In this document: piece by piece, positions 39,486-49,401 of the stretch
How the letters are laid out: every line of letters begins with the position of its first letter
Numbering within the stretch: the stretch's first letter is position 1
Origin: Leifsonia shinshuensis
GTDB taxonomy: Bacteria > Actinomycetota > Actinomycetes > Actinomycetales > Microbacteriaceae
Assembly: GCF_014217625.1 (NCBI RefSeq)
Contig: NZ_CP043641.1
Location: forward strand, 434,001-498,000
Direction: 5' to 3'
Length of the DNA: 64,000 bases
Program-made: the position numbers and the translations under genes
Notes under the pieces: model-generated
What the model was told of the DNA's origin: nothing
Seen by the model: the letters and a program-made list of their open reading frames with translations, nothing else
The model's database searches: none

Positions 39486-40354
39486 CGGGGCCGACCACGG
39501 TGTCGTTCGGCGACCGCCTGGCCGCCGCGTTCGGAGCGCACGGCCGGCTGTGCGTCGGCGTCGACCCGCACGCGCACCTGCTGGCGGACTGGGGCCTGGA
39601 CGCCTCGGCCGCCGGCGTGCGCGCGTTCGGCCTGCGCGTGGTGGAGGCCGCCGCGGGCCGGGCCGGGATCGTGAAACCGCAGGTGGCGTTCTTCGAGCGC
39701 TACGGGTCAGCGGGCTACGCCGCGCTGGAGGACGTCATCCGCGCCGCGCGCGACGCCGGCCTGCTGGTGATCGCCGACGCCAAGCGCGGCGACATCGGCA
39801 CGAGCGTCGCGGCGTACGCCGAGGCGTGGCTGACCCCGGGCTCGCCGCTGGAGGCCGACGCGATGACGATCGCGGCCTTCCAGGGCGTCGGGTCCATCGC
39901 CGAGCCGATGCGCCTCGCGGAGGCGACCGGCAAGGGCCTGTTCGTGCTCGCCGCGACCTCCAACCCGGAGGCCGCGGTCATCCAGCAGGCGGTCGTCGCG
40001 GACGGGCCCCGTGCCGGCCTGACGGTCGCCCGTGCGATCATCGAAGACGTGCACTCGTTCAACCAGGAGCAGCCCCCGCATCCCTTCGGCACGGTCGGAC
40101 TGGTGCTCGGCGCCACCGTCGCGCTGGGGGAGTACGGGATCGACACCGCGACCCAGGTCGCGCCGGCCGTGCCGGTGCTGGCACCGGGCTTCGGCCACCA
40201 GGGCGCGCAGGTCTCCGACGTCCGGCGGATCTTCGGGTCGTTCGCGCCCGGCGTGATCGTCAGCGAGTCCCGGGGGCTGCTGACCGCCGGCCCGGACGGG
40301 CTGGCCGACGCCATCGCCCGCCGCGCGGAGGAGGTGCGCGCCAGCCATGGCTGA
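39482..40354 (+). CDS. pyrF: orotidine 5'-phosphate decarboxylase (type 2)
   Basis: A 290-residue enzyme, longer than the roughly 230-240 of the E. coli type, matching the actinobacterial type 2 family. The active-site motif is [20 protein letters not shown] (Asp/Lys tetrad), with [15 protein letters not shown] at the N-terminus and [12 protein letters not shown] near the phosphate site. GTG start overlapping carB, and an 8-base overlap with the mIHF-Gmk gene. pyrD and pyrE are not in the window. Confidence 0.96.
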
Positions 40355-41288
40355 GCCCGGCACCGAGACCACCGCCTCCCGCCGCCCGGCGCCGCCGGAG
40401 GTCGACCGCACCGCCGCGTCCGCCGCGGCCGTCGCCGCCCGCCGCGCCCGCGCCGCCGTCAAGAACGCGATCGCCGCCCGCGAGGTCTCGCCGCTGGTCG
40501 TGCTCGACCACGCGACCGCGAACCCCGACGGCGTCGAGGGCCGGCTGCGCGTCACAGAGTTCCTGCTGTCCGTCCCCGCGATCGGCACGACGAAGATGCA
40601 CGAGGCCCTGCAGCGGCTGGGGATCTCACCGGCCAAGCGCCTCGGCGGCCTCGGACGCCACCAGCGGCTGAAGCTGCGCGAGTACCTGATCGAACGCGAG
40701 AACCGCGCGGGCCGCCGCCGCCAGCAGCTCGTGGTGCTCGCCGGCCCGACCGCGGTCGGCAAGGGGACGGTCTCGACCTACATCCGGGAGAACTACCCGG
40801 AGGTGCTGCTGTCGGTCTCCGCGACCACGCGCGCGCCGCGGCCCGGCGAGGTCCACGGGGTCAACTACTACTTCGTCGACGACGCCGAGTTCGACCGGAT
40901 GATCGAGCACGGCGAGCTCCTGGAGCACGCCACCGTGCACAACGCCTACCGCTACGGCACGCCCCGCGGGCCGATCGAGGCGGCGCTGGAGGAGGGCAGG
41001 AGCGTCCTGCTGGAGATCGACCTCCAGGGCGCCCGCCAGGTGCGCGAGTCGATGCCGGAGGCCCGGCTGATCTTCCTGCTGCCGCCGACCTGGGACGAGC
41101 TGGTCCGCCGCCTGATCGGGCGCGGCACCGAGGAGGCCGCAGAGCAGCAGCGCAGGCTCGAGACCGCCAAGGTGGAACTGGCCGCCCAGGACGAGTTCGA
41201 CTACCGTGTGGTCAACCACACGGTCGCTGAGGCCGCCCGGGAGGTCGTAGACTTGATGAAGGTCCGCGCGGCGCCGTCGCGCCCGTAG
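40347..41288 (+). CDS. gmk: mIHF (integration host factor)-guanylate kinase fusion
   Basis: A 313-residue protein, about 110 longer than a plain Gmk. Residues about 24-115 match mycobacterial-type integration host factor ([18 protein letters not shown], then the H2TH-like [19 protein letters not shown] and [19 protein letters not shown]). Residues about 127-308 are guanylate kinase: P-loop GPTAVGKGT (133-141), [20 protein letters not shown] and [13 protein letters not shown]. In mycobacteria mihF and gmk are adjacent separate genes; here one uninterrupted frame spans both. No well-placed internal start with a ribosome site is visible before the kinase. GMP phosphorylation is near-certain; nucleoid/DNA binding by the N-terminus is inferred from similarity. 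Confidence 0.9.
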   Translation: MAEPGTETTASRRPAPPEVDRTAASAAAVAARRARAAVKNAIAAREVSPLVVLDHATANPDGVEGRLRVTEFLLSVPAIGTTKMHEALQRLGISPAKRLGGLGRHQRLKLREYLIERENRAGRRRQQLVVLAGPTAVGKGTVSTYIRENYPEVLLSVSATTRAPRPGEVHGVNYYFVDDAEFDRMIEHGELLEHATVHNAYRYGTPRGPIEAALEEGRSVLLEIDLQGARQVRESMPEARLIFLLPPTWDELVRRLIGRGTEEAAEQQRRLETAKVELAAQDEFDYRVVNHTVAEAAREVVDLMKVRAAPSRP

Positions 41289-41381
41289 GCCGGATTCGTA
41301 GCGTCGATACCGGCGCCATTCCCAGTCTCTCCGCGTCTCGACACCGCGAGGCCCGGAAGCACAACAGAGAGGGTTACCGCA

Positions 41382-41642
41382 ATGGCAACCACCAACAACG
41401 GCATCATCGACCCGCCCATCGACGACCTCCTGGCCCGCGTCGAGTCCAAGTACGCGCTGGTCATCTTCGCCTCCAAGCGCGCCCGCCAGATCAACGACTA
41501 CTACGCCGACCTGCACGAGGGCAGCCTGTTCGACAACGTCGGCCCGCTGGTCGACTCCTCCGTCGACGACAAGCCCCTCTCGGTCGCGCTGCACGAGATC
41601 AACGAGGACAAGCTCGTCATCAAGCCGCTGGCCGCGGAGTAA
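41382..41642 (+). CDS. rpoZ: DNA-directed RNA polymerase omega subunit
   Basis: An 86-residue omega subunit that helps beta' assembly. It has the actinobacterial form [20 protein letters not shown], then [19 protein letters not shown] and [17 protein letters not shown]. The ATG follows GAGAGGG. gmk-rpoZ-coaBC-metK-priA is a common actinobacterial order. A TAGCGT hexamer at 41299-41304 may be its promoter. Confidence 0.96.
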   Translation: MATTNNGIIDPPIDDLLARVESKYALVIFASKRARQINDYYADLHEGSLFDNVGPLVDSSVDDKPLSVALHEINEDKLVIKPLAAE

Positions 41643-41645
41643 CCT

Positions 41646-41658
41646 CCGGACCGTCCGG
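41646..41658. promoter_or_regulatory. odd palindrome between rpoZ and coaBC
   Basis: CCGGAC-C-GTCCGG is a perfect 6-base inverted repeat around a central C, 4 bases after the rpoZ stop. A second small hairpin, CGGGAC-CGT-GTCCCG (41702-41716), lies just before the coaBC ribosome site. They could be an operator and a leader hairpin; there is no evidence beyond symmetry. Confidence 0.3.
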
Positions 41659-41737
41659 CAGACAGAGAGCCGCCGACCGAGCGCAACAGAACGACCGCAG
41701 CCGGGACCGTGTCCCGCTGGCTGGAGGAGATGCCGCC

Positions 41738-43033
41738 GTGAGCCCACGATTGACCGTCGTCGTCGGAGTGACCGGCGGCATCGCCGCGTACAAAGCCGTC
41801 GGCGTCATCCGCGCACTGGTGCTCGAAGGGCACTCCGTGCACGTCGTGGCGACGGAGGCCGCGCTGCGGTTCGTGGGGCGCCCGACGCTGGAGGCGATCA
41901 GCCGCAACCCGGTCGCGACCGACCTCTACGAGGGCGTCGCCGAGGTGCGGCACGTCGCGATCGGCCAGTCCGCCGACCTCATCGTCATCGCCCCCGCGAC
42001 GGCGAACACCCTGGCCAAGCTCGCCGCCGGCATCGCCGACGACCTGCTCGGCAACACCGTCCTCGCCTCCACGGCCCCGCTCGTCGTCGCCCCGGCGATG
42101 CACACCGAGATGTGGCGCAACCCCGCCACGGTCGCCAACGTCGCCACGCTCCGCAGCCGCGGCGTCACCGTCGTGGGCCCGGCCTCCGGACAGCTCACCG
42201 GCGCCGACTCCGGCCCCGGACGCATGGAGGAGCCAGACACGATCGTGCGCGCCGCCCTGCGCGCCGCCGGGCTCTCGCCGCGCCTGGCCGTCTCGGCCGT
42301 CCCCGAGCCGGTCGCCGACGTCGTGGTGCTCTCCGAGCGCCGCCGGGCCAACGAGGCCTCCCGCCGGCCGCGCGGGGGCGTCGACCTCGCCGGCAAGCGC
42401 GTCGTCGTGACCGCAGGCGGCACCCGGGAGCCGCTGGACCCTGTGCGCTTCCTCGGCAACCGGTCGAGCGGCCGGCAGGGCGTCGCCGTCGCCGCGGCGG
42501 CGCAGGCCAGGGGAGCCGAGGTGGTCCTCATCGCCGCGCACCTGGAGGTCGACCCGCCCGAGGGCGTCGAGCTCGTCGAGGTGCAGACCGCGCTGGAGCT
42601 GCAGGAGGCCGTCACCGAGGCCGCGCGCTCGGCCGACCTGGTCGTCATGACCGCCGCTGTCGCCGACTACCGGCCCGCCGTCATGCGCGACTCCAAGATC
42701 AAGAAGTCCGAGGCCGGCCAGAGCCTGACGCTCGAGCTGATCGCCAACCCGGACATCCTCGCCGGGCTCTCCGCCGCCAAGCGCGACGGCCAGGTCGTCG
42801 TCGGCTTCGCCGCGGAGACCGAGCCGGACCCCTCGACCCTCATCGAGCTGGGCCGCAGCAAGCTCGCCGCGAAGGGCAGCGACTTCCTCGTCCTCAACCA
42901 GGTCGGCTGGGAGCAGGGCTTCGCAACGGAGAGCAACGAGGTCGTAGTCCTGCGCAGGGGCGGCGATATAGTGATGGAGGCCTCGGGGAGCAAGCTGTCG
43001 GTGGCCGACCGTATCTTGGACGTCGTCGTCTAG
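41738..43033 (+). CDS. coaBC: bifunctional phosphopantothenoylcysteine decarboxylase/phosphopantothenate-cysteine ligase
   Basis: A 431-residue two-domain enzyme of coenzyme A synthesis. The N-terminal FMN domain CoaC has [38 protein letters not shown] and [13 protein letters not shown]. The C-terminal CoaB ligase has [20 protein letters not shown] and [22 protein letters not shown] is also there. The GTG start has GGAGGAG 8-9 bases upstream. It lies between rpoZ and metK. Confidence 0.97.
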   Translation: MSPRLTVVVGVTGGIAAYKAVGVIRALVLEGHSVHVVATEAALRFVGRPTLEAISRNPVATDLYEGVAEVRHVAIGQSADLIVIAPATANTLAKLAAGIADDLLGNTVLASTAPLVVAPAMHTEMWRNPATVANVATLRSRGVTVVGPASGQLTGADSGPGRMEEPDTIVRAALRAAGLSPRLAVSAVPEPVADVVVLSERRRANEASRRPRGGVDLAGKRVVVTAGGTREPLDPVRFLGNRSSGRQGVAVAAAAQARGAEVVLIAAHLEVDPPEGVELVEVQTALELQEAVTEAARSADLVVMTAAVADYRPAVMRDSKIKKSEAGQSLTLELIANPDILAGLSAAKRDGQVVVGFAAETEPDPSTLIELGRSKLAAKGSDFLVLNQVGWEQGFATESNEVVVLRRGGDIVMEASGSKLSVADRILDVVV

Positions 43034-43100
43034 TCGTCGACCAGGGCCATGGCATCCGCCGGCCCCACTCCGCACCGCGATCAACGATCAGGGAGAACCA

Positions 43101-44294
43101 ATGGCAGATCTGCGCCTCTTCACGTCTGAGTCGGTCACAGAGGGCCACCCCGACAAGATCTGCGACCAGATCTCCGACAGCATCCTGGACGCGCTGCTCG
43201 CGGTGGACCCGCACAGCCGCGTCGCCGTGGAGACGCTGGTCACCACCGGGCTCGTCCACGTCGCAGGCGAGGTGACGACGAAGGGCTACGTCGAGATCCC
43301 GGCGCTGGTGCGCGAGAAGATCGTGGAGATCGGCTACGACTCGTCCGACGTGAGCTTCGACGGCACGCAGTGCGGTGTGTCCGTCTCGATCGGCGCGCAG
43401 TCGCCCGACATCGCCCAGGGCGTCGACAACGCGTTCGAGTCGCGCACCGAGCAGAGCACCGACGACCTCGACCGCCAGGGCGCGGGAGACCAGGGCATCA
43501 TGTTCGGCTTCGCCACCACCGAGACGCCGCAGTACATGCCGCTGCCGATCTGGCTGGCGCACCGCCTCGCCGAGCGCCTGGCCACCGTGCGCAAGGACGG
43601 CACGCTCGACTACCTCCGCCCGGACGGCAAGACCCAGGTCACCATCGGCTACGAGGGCCACACGCCGCGTTCGGTGGAGACGGTCGTGCTCTCGACCCAG
43701 CACGCTCCGCACATCTCCAGCGAACAGCTCCAGGCCGAGGTGGTCGAGGAGGTCATCGCCCCGGTCATGCACGCAGCGGGGCTGGAGACCAAGCACATCC
43801 GCACGCTGATCAACCCGACCGGCCGGTTCGAGATCGGCGGCCCGAAGGGCGACGCCGGGCTCACCGGGCGCAAGATCATCGTCGACACCTACGGCGGCGC
43901 GAGCCGCCACGGCGGCGGCGCGTTCTCCGGCAAGGACCCGTCGAAGGTCGACCGCTCGGCCGCGTACGCGATGCGCTGGGTCGCGAAGAACGCCGTCGCG
44001 GCGGGGCTCGCCGACCGGCTCGAGGTGCAGATCGCGTACGCGATCGGCAAGGCCGCACCGGTCGGGCTCTACGTCGAGTCGTTCGGCACCGGCACGGTGT
44101 CCGACGAGCGCATCATCCACGCCATCCGCGAGGTGTTCGACCTGCGCCCGGCCGCGATCGTGCGCGACCTCGACCTCCTGCGGCCGATCTACGCGCAGAC
44201 GGCGACCTACGGCCACTTCGGCCGCGAACTCCCCGACTTCACCTGGGAGCGGCTGGACCGCGTCGACGACCTGCGCTCCGCCGCGGGGCTGTAA
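43101..44294 (+). CDS. metK: S-adenosylmethionine synthase
   Basis: A 397-residue enzyme making SAM from methionine and ATP. Signatures: [20 protein letters not shown] (N-terminus), the [18 protein letters not shown] hexapeptide region, and [19 protein letters not shown] (P-loop-like). The ATG follows AGGGAG. No SAM riboswitch is recognisable in the 67-base gap upstream. priA starts 2 bases after the stop. Confidence 0.98.
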   Translation: MADLRLFTSESVTEGHPDKICDQISDSILDALLAVDPHSRVAVETLVTTGLVHVAGEVTTKGYVEIPALVREKIVEIGYDSSDVSFDGTQCGVSVSIGAQSPDIAQGVDNAFESRTEQSTDDLDRQGAGDQGIMFGFATTETPQYMPLPIWLAHRLAERLATVRKDGTLDYLRPDGKTQVTIGYEGHTPRSVETVVLSTQHAPHISSEQLQAEVVEEVIAPVMHAAGLETKHIRTLINPTGRFEIGGPKGDAGLTGRKIIVDTYGGASRHGGGAFSGKDPSKVDRSAAYAMRWVAKNAVAAGLADRLEVQIAYAIGKAAPVGLYVESFGTGTVSDERIIHAIREVFDLRPAAIVRDLDLLRPIYAQTATYGHFGRELPDFTWERLDRVDDLRSAAGL

Positions 44295-44296
44295 CG

Positions 44297-46303
44297 GTGA
44301 CGGCGGCCGCCACGGTCGCCCGTGTGGTCCTCGACTCCCCGCTGCCCCAGCTCGACCACCTCTTCGACTACAGCGTCCCGGAGGAGCTCGCCGCGCAGGC
44401 GGTCCCCGGGGTGCGGGTGCGCGTGCCGCTGCGCTCCGCAGGTCGCGTGGCCGACGGCTACCTGGTGGAGCTCGCGGAGCCCGACGACGCGTTCTCCGGA
44501 ACCCTGAGCCCGCTGGAGGCCGTGGTGTCTCCGGTGCCGGTGCTCACCGAGCCGGTCTGGCGGCTGGCGCGCCGGCTCGCGGACCGCAGTGCCGGGACAG
44601 CCAGCGATATCCTCCGGCTCGCGGTGCCGCCGCGCATGGTTCGGGTGGAGAAGGCGTGGCTGGCGGCGCAGGATGCGGACGCACCCGCCGCTGAGGGGCC
44701 CGCCGAAGCGGCGCCCGCGGCGTTCCCGGTGCGTGGCTACGCCGCCGGCGTCCTGGAGGCCGCGGTCGCGGCGGGGGAGCGCATCGCTCTGCGCCCGATC
44801 CCGCGGCTCAGCCGGCTCCCGGACGGCACGTGGGTCGGGGAGTGGGCCATCACGCTCGCCGCGCTCGCGACGGCCACCTGGCGTGCGGGACGCACCGCCA
44901 TCGTCGCCGTCCCCGACCACCGCGACCTGGAGCAGCTGGCGGCCGCGCTGGCGGCGATCGCCCCGGCCTCCGCCGTCGTCCGCGCCGACGCCTCGCAGTC
45001 GAACCCCGATCGCTACAAGGGTTTCCTCGCCTCGCTCTCCGGGCCGCGCATCGTCATCGGCAACCGCTCGGTGGTCTACGCCCCGGCCGCCCGGCTCGGG
45101 CTGGTCGTGGTGTGGGAGGACAGCGACCCGCTGTTCGCCGAGCCGCTGAGCCCGTACGTCCACACCCGCGACGCCGCGCTCGTACGGCAGGAGCTGGACG
45201 GAGGCGCGCTCGTGCTGAGCGGGCTGGTGCGCAGCGTCGAGGCGCAGCGGCTGGTCGACCTGGGCTGGCTGCGCGACCTCGGCCCAGAGCGCGCGCACAC
45301 CGCCAAGGTCGTGCTCACCGCGAACCAGAGCGCCGACGAGCCGGCCGCCCGCGCCGCGCGCATCCCGTCGTCCGCCTGGCGGGCCGCCCGGGAGGCGCTG
45401 AGCGGCGAGAGCGGGAGGCCGCGCGGGCCGGTGCTCGTCCAGGTCGCCCGGCCCGGCTACGTCCCGGTGCTGTCGTGCGCGCACTGCGGTCAGGCGGCGC
45501 GCTGCGCCCGCTGTGCCGGCCCGCTCGGGCAGCGCAGGGCCGGAGCGACCCCGTCGTGTGGCTGGTGCGGCGCCCTCGCGACCGACTGGCACTGCGAGCG
45601 CTGCGAGCACACCAAGCTCCGGACGGTGACGCCGGGCTCTGGCCGCACCGCCGAGGAGCTGGGCCGCGCCTTCCCCGGCACCCGCGTCATCCTCGCGGAC
45701 GGCGACCACCCGGTGCTCCGCGTCGGCGCCGCCCCCGCGCTCGTCGTCGCCACCCGCGGCGCCGAGCCGATCGCCGAGGGCGGCTACCAGGCGGTGCTGC
45801 TGCTCGACGGCGAGCGGATGCTGTCCAGGGAGACCCTGCACGTCGCCGAGGACTGCCTGCGCTGGTGGACCAGCGCCGCGGTGCTGGCCGCCGCCGGCGC
45901 CCCGACCGTGCTCGTCGGCGTCTCCGGCGACCTCGCGCGCGACTTCGCGACCGGCCGCCTGGTCGACTTCGCGCGTGAGGAGCTGACCGACCGCCGCCAG
46001 CTCCGCTTCCCGCCCGCCGTACGGCTGGCCTCCGTGACCGGGGCAGCCGAGGCGGTCGACGGGGTGCTGAAGGCCGTCGACCCCGGCCTGCTGATCGACG
46101 TGCTCGGTCCCGCGGAGGTGGACGAGAAGTCGGTCCGCGCCATTCTGCGGTTCGAGTACGCGAAGGGCGCGGAGGTGGCCGCGGCCGTGCGCGCGAGGGT
46201 CGTGCGCAACGCCACCCAGCGCCGCCGTGCCCCCGGGGGCCGCCCCGGCTACCGTCCCGCGCCGACGCTCCGCGTCCGCTTCGACGACCCCGAGATCCTC
46301 TGA
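44297..46303 (+). CDS. priA: PriA-family primosomal protein, helicase-degenerate
   Basis: A 668-residue PriA homologue. The N-terminal 3'-binding domain (VARVVLDSPLPQLDHLFDYS, then VPLRSAGRVADGYLVELAEP) and the zinc-binding region are intact, with eight cysteines between CAHCGQAARCARC and HCERCEH. The helicase motifs are gone. No GxxGSGKT Walker A is present in the expected stretch (RIALRPIPRLSRL to TATWRAG), and the DEEH box reads VVVWEDSD. It may bind forks and recruit replication proteins without unwinding, as known for actinobacterial PriA. The GTG start is 2 bases after the metK stop, so the genes are probably co-transcribed. Confidence 0.93.
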   Translation: MTAAATVARVVLDSPLPQLDHLFDYSVPEELAAQAVPGVRVRVPLRSAGRVADGYLVELAEPDDAFSGTLSPLEAVVSPVPVLTEPVWRLARRLADRSAGTASDILRLAVPPRMVRVEKAWLAAQDADAPAAEGPAEAAPAAFPVRGYAAGVLEAAVAAGERIALRPIPRLSRLPDGTWVGEWAITLAALATATWRAGRTAIVAVPDHRDLEQLAAALAAIAPASAVVRADASQSNPDRYKGFLASLSGPRIVIGNRSVVYAPAARLGLVVVWEDSDPLFAEPLSPYVHTRDAALVRQELDGGALVLSGLVRSVEAQRLVDLGWLRDLGPERAHTAKVVLTANQSADEPAARAARIPSSAWRAAREALSGESGRPRGPVLVQVARPGYVPVLSCAHCGQAARCARCAGPLGQRRAGATPSCGWCGALATDWHCERCEHTKLRTVTPGSGRTAEELGRAFPGTRVILADGDHPVLRVGAAPALVVATRGAEPIAEGGYQAVLLLDGERMLSRETLHVAEDCLRWWTSAAVLAAAGAPTVLVGVSGDLARDFATGRLVDFAREELTDRRQLRFPPAVRLASVTGAAEAVDGVLKAVDPGLLIDVLGPAEVDEKSVRAILRFEYAKGAEVAAAVRARVVRNATQRRRAPGGRPGYRPAPTLRVRFDDPEIL

Positions 46304-46331
46304 GCACCGCTGAACGCGTGCGGGGCGCGGG

Positions 46332-46337
46332 TAGACT
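46332..46337 (+). promoter_or_regulatory. fmt promoter -10 TAGACT
   Basis: TAGACT lies 32 bases before the fmt ATG, inside the 66-base priA-fmt gap. GAAAGAA sits between them as a weak ribosome site. Confidence 0.45.
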
Positions 46338-46369
46338 CGGGGGCTGGACTGAACCGAAAGAACCTTGAC

Positions 46370-47278
46370 ATGCGACTCGTCTTCGCCGGCACCCCCGCCG
46401 TCGCCGTCCCCTCCCTGAACGCCCTCGCCGAGCGGTTCGACATCGCCGCCGTCATCACCCGCGAGGACGCGCCGCTCGGCCGCAAGCGGATCCTGACGCC
46501 GTCGCCGGTCGCCGACGCCGCGGGCGAGCTCGATCTCCCGGTCATCAAGGCCAACCGGCTGGACGACGACGTGACCGACCAGGTCGCCCGCCTGGAGGCC
46601 GACCTCGGCGTGATCGTCGCCTACGGCGGCCTCGTACGCGAGCCGCTGCTCTCGACCCCGCGCCTCGGCTGGGTCAACCTGCACTTCTCGCTGCTGCCGC
46701 GCTGGCGCGGCGCTGCGCCCGTCCAGCGCGCCGTCATGGCCGGCGACACCGAGACCGGGGCAATGGTGTTCCAGCTCGTGCCGGGGCTCGACGCGGGCGA
46801 CGTGTTCTCCGAGCTGCGCATCCCGATCCCGGCCGACGCGACGGCGGGAGAGCTGCTCGACACGCTGTCCTACGACGGCTCCCTGCTGCTCGTGGACACC
46901 GTCGCCGCCCTCGCCGACGGCTCCGCGGAGTCCGTGCCGCAGTCCGGTGACCCGGTGCTCGCGCCCAAGCTGACCATCGACGACGCCCATCTGGACCTCA
47001 CCCAGCCCGTGGAGGAGGTCTACGCGCGGCTGCGCGGCGTGACTCCGGAACCCGGCGCCTGGGCGCTGCTCGACGGCGAGCGGTTCAAGGTCCACACCGC
47101 GCGCCCGGCCACCGGGCTGTCCCTCCCGGCCGGTGTGGTCGCCGCGAACGAGGGTCGCATCGAGGTCGGCACCGGCACGACCCCGCTCGAACTGCTCACG
47201 GTGCAGCCCGCGGGCAAGCGCGCGATGGACGCCGCCGACTGGTGGCGCGGCGCCGGCGGAGAGGCGGTGCTCTCATGA
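46370..47278 (+). CDS. fmt: methionyl-tRNA formyltransferase
   Basis: A 302-residue enzyme formylating initiator Met-tRNA. It starts MRLVFAGTPAVAVPSLNALA. The 10-formyl-THF/catalytic motif is VNLHFSLLPRWRGAAPVQRA, followed by GDTETGAMVFQLVPGLDAGD. The C-terminal tRNA-binding OB domain is PEPGAWALLDGERFKV. The def gene, often adjacent, is not here. Overlaps rsmB as ATGA. Confidence 0.97.
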   Translation: MRLVFAGTPAVAVPSLNALAERFDIAAVITREDAPLGRKRILTPSPVADAAGELDLPVIKANRLDDDVTDQVARLEADLGVIVAYGGLVREPLLSTPRLGWVNLHFSLLPRWRGAAPVQRAVMAGDTETGAMVFQLVPGLDAGDVFSELRIPIPADATAGELLDTLSYDGSLLLVDTVAALADGSAESVPQSGDPVLAPKLTIDDAHLDLTQPVEEVYARLRGVTPEPGAWALLDGERFKVHTARPATGLSLPAGVVAANEGRIEVGTGTTPLELLTVQPAGKRAMDAADWWRGAGGEAVLS

Positions 47279-48699
47279 ACGACCACAGCCGCAACGACCA
47301 CAAGCGCAACGACCGCGGGCGCAGCAGCGCCGAGCGCACCCGGGTCCAGCCGTCCCGCAAGGTCGCCCTCGACGTGATCTCCGCGGTCCGCGAGTCGGAC
47401 GCCTACGCCAACCTCCTGCTCCCCGGCCGCATCGCCCGGGCCGGCCTGTCGCCGGCCGACGCCGCGCTCGCGACCGAGCTGACCTACGGCACGCTGCGGA
47501 TGCAGGGCTACTACGACCGCGTCATCGCCCGGGCGGCCGGACGCACGGTCGACAAGATCGACCCTCCGCTGCTCGACGTGCTCCGGCTCGGCGCGCACCA
47601 GCTGCTGTCCACCCGCGTGGCGTCGCACGCGGCCGTCAACGAGTCGGTCGCGCTCGCCCGGCAGGTCGGCAGCCGCTCCGGCACCGGGTTCGTGAACGGC
47701 GTGCTCCGCGAGATCGGCCGCTCGACGCCCGAGGAGTGGCGCGAGCGTGTGGTCGGTGACGCGAAGAACGAGGACGAGCGCTACGCCGCCCTGACGTCGC
47801 ATCCCGCCTGGATCGTGCGAGCCTTCCACCGCTCGCTGGAGTCCGAAGGCCGTGGAGCGGAGCTGGAAGCCCTGCTGGAGGCCGACAACACCGCCCCGCG
47901 CGTCAACCTGGTCGCCCTGCCCGGGCTCGCCGAGCCGCCGGGGGCCGCGCGCCCCGACCGGTTCTCGCCCGTCGGCTTCACGGCAGGCGGGGGCGACCCG
48001 CAGGGGCTCGTGACCGAGGCGGAGGGCCGCCTCCGCGTGCAGGACGAGGGTTCGCAGCTCGCGGCCCTCGCGCTGACGCGCGCCCGGCCCGTCGAGCCGG
48101 GGGAGCGCTGGCTCGACCTGTGCGCCGGTCCCGGCGGAAAGGCGGCGCTGCTCGCGGCGGAGGCGCTGGCGGGCGGCGCGACCCTGGTCGCCAACGAGGT
48201 GGTGCCCGCCCGCGCCGAGCTGGTGCGCCGGGCGCTCGCGGCCGTGCCGCTGGACGTCCCGGTCTGGGAGCGCGACGGCGTCGGGATCGGCGCGGAGGAG
48301 CCGGAGGCGTTCGACCGCATCCTGCTCGACGCGCCCTGCACGGGCCTCGGTGCGCTGCGACGCCGCCCGGAGGCGCGCTGGCGCAAGACCCCGCGCGACG
48401 TGGCCGAGCTGACCGCGCTGCAGACGCAGTTGCTGGACTCCGCGGTGGCGGCGCTGAAGCCGGGCGGTCTCCTGGCCTACATCACCTGCTCGCCGCACGT
48501 CGCAGAGACCCGGGCGATCGTGGCCGACGCCCTCGACCGGCACCGCGGCGCGCTGCGGACCGTGCGCACCGCGGACATCGTGCAGTCCGTGGCCGAGGAG
48601 CGGCTGGACCTCGCCGGCGACCCGGACCTCGTCCAGCTGTGGCCGCACCGCCACCTCACCGACGCGATGTTCATCGCGGTGCTGGAGAAGCCCGCCTGA
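47275..48699 (+). CDS. rsmB: 16S rRNA (cytosine-5)-methyltransferase RsmB-type
   Basis: A 474-residue protein. The first about 25 residues are a low-complexity Asn/Asp/Arg/His stretch (NDHSRNDHKRNDRG). A NusB-like RNA-binding domain follows (SRKVALDVISAVRESDAYAN, then LRLGAHQLLSTRVASHAAVN), then the SAM-dependent methyltransferase domain. The SAM loop is LDLCAGPGGKAALLA; the two cysteines of the mechanism are in LLDAPCTGLGALRRRPEARW and LLAYITCSPHVAET. Targets C967-type cytosine by family. ATGA overlap with fmt. Confidence 0.95.
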   Translation: MNDHSRNDHKRNDRGRSSAERTRVQPSRKVALDVISAVRESDAYANLLLPGRIARAGLSPADAALATELTYGTLRMQGYYDRVIARAAGRTVDKIDPPLLDVLRLGAHQLLSTRVASHAAVNESVALARQVGSRSGTGFVNGVLREIGRSTPEEWRERVVGDAKNEDERYAALTSHPAWIVRAFHRSLESEGRGAELEALLEADNTAPRVNLVALPGLAEPPGAARPDRFSPVGFTAGGGDPQGLVTEAEGRLRVQDEGSQLAALALTRARPVEPGERWLDLCAGPGGKAALLAAEALAGGATLVANEVVPARAELVRRALAAVPLDVPVWERDGVGIGAEEPEAFDRILLDAPCTGLGALRRRPEARWRKTPRDVAELTALQTQLLDSAVAALKPGGLLAYITCSPHVAETRAIVADALDRHRGALRTVRTADIVQSVAEERLDLAGDPDLVQLWPHRHLTDAMFIAVLEKPA

Positions 48700-48713
48700 G
48701 CGCGCCCGCCCCA

Positions 48714-48719
48714 TAGGCT
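48714..48719 (+). promoter_or_regulatory. -10 hexamer TAGGCT, leaderless rpe start
   Basis: TAGGCT ends 6 bases before the rpe ATG at 48726 and no ribosome-binding site is present. The hexamer and spacing are identical to those before ruvA. Confidence 0.5.
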
Positions 48720-48725
48720 GGAGCC

Positions 48726-49385
48726 ATGGCTACGCGCATCAACCCGAGCATCCTGGCGGCGGACTTCGTGAACCTGGAGCGGGACCTCGGCACCATCGCC
48801 ACGGCCGACCTGGTGCACGTGGACGTCATGGACAACCACTTCGTCCCGAACCTGACGTTCGGCCCGCAGATGGTGGGCCGCATCCAGGACGTCAGCCCCA
48901 TCCCGCTCGACGTGCACCTGATGATCGACGACCCCGACCGCTGGGCGCCCGGCTACGCCGAGCTCGGCGCATACTCGGTGACGTTTCACGCCGAGGCTGC
49001 CGCCGACCCGGTGGCGCTCGCGCGCCGGCTGCGCGCTCTCGGAGCCCGCGCGGGCGTCGCCCTCAAGCCGGGCACGTCCGCCGAGGGCTACCTCGACCTC
49101 CTGCCGGAGTTCGACCAGGTGCTCGTGATGACGGTCGAGCCCGGCTTCGGCGGCCAGTCCTTCATGGTGGAGACCATGCCCAAGCTGCGGTCGCTGCGGG
49201 AGGCCGTGGCGGCGCGCCGCCTCGACGTGTGGCTCCAGGTCGACGGCGGCATCACCGAGGAGACCATCGTCACCGCGGCGGAGAACGGCGCCGACACCTT
49301 CGTGGCCGGCTCCAGCGTCTTCCGCGGCGAGCCCGCCGAGCGGATCGCGGGCCTGCGCGCCGCCGTCTCGGCGCACGCCCACTGA
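48726..49385 (+). CDS. rpe: ribulose-phosphate 3-epimerase
   Basis: A 219-residue TIM barrel of the pentose phosphate pathway. It starts INPSILAADFVNLERDLGTI; metal-ligand motifs VHVDVMDNHFVPNLTFGPQM and DVHLMIDDP are present, then MTVEPGFGGQSFM and the phosphate site VDGGITEETI/FVAGSSVFRG. The gene is convergent with the MFS transporter gene, which ends 16 bases after the rpe stop. Confidence 0.97.
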   Translation: MATRINPSILAADFVNLERDLGTIATADLVHVDVMDNHFVPNLTFGPQMVGRIQDVSPIPLDVHLMIDDPDRWAPGYAELGAYSVTFHAEAAADPVALARRLRALGARAGVALKPGTSAEGYLDLLPEFDQVLVMTVEPGFGGQSFMVETMPKLRSLREAVAARRLDVWLQVDGGITEETIVTAAENGADTFVAGSSVFRGEPAERIAGLRAAVSAHAH

Positions 49386-49401
49386 GCGCGGCCGCGCGAC
49401 G

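Noticed and set aside
43034..43100. SAM riboswitch before metK
   Set aside because: The gap is only 67 bases and shows no SAM-I/II/IV-like conserved core.
44207..47095. A 962-codon minus-strand frame
   Set aside because: Antisense to priA and fmt, whose family motifs are clear on the plus strand.
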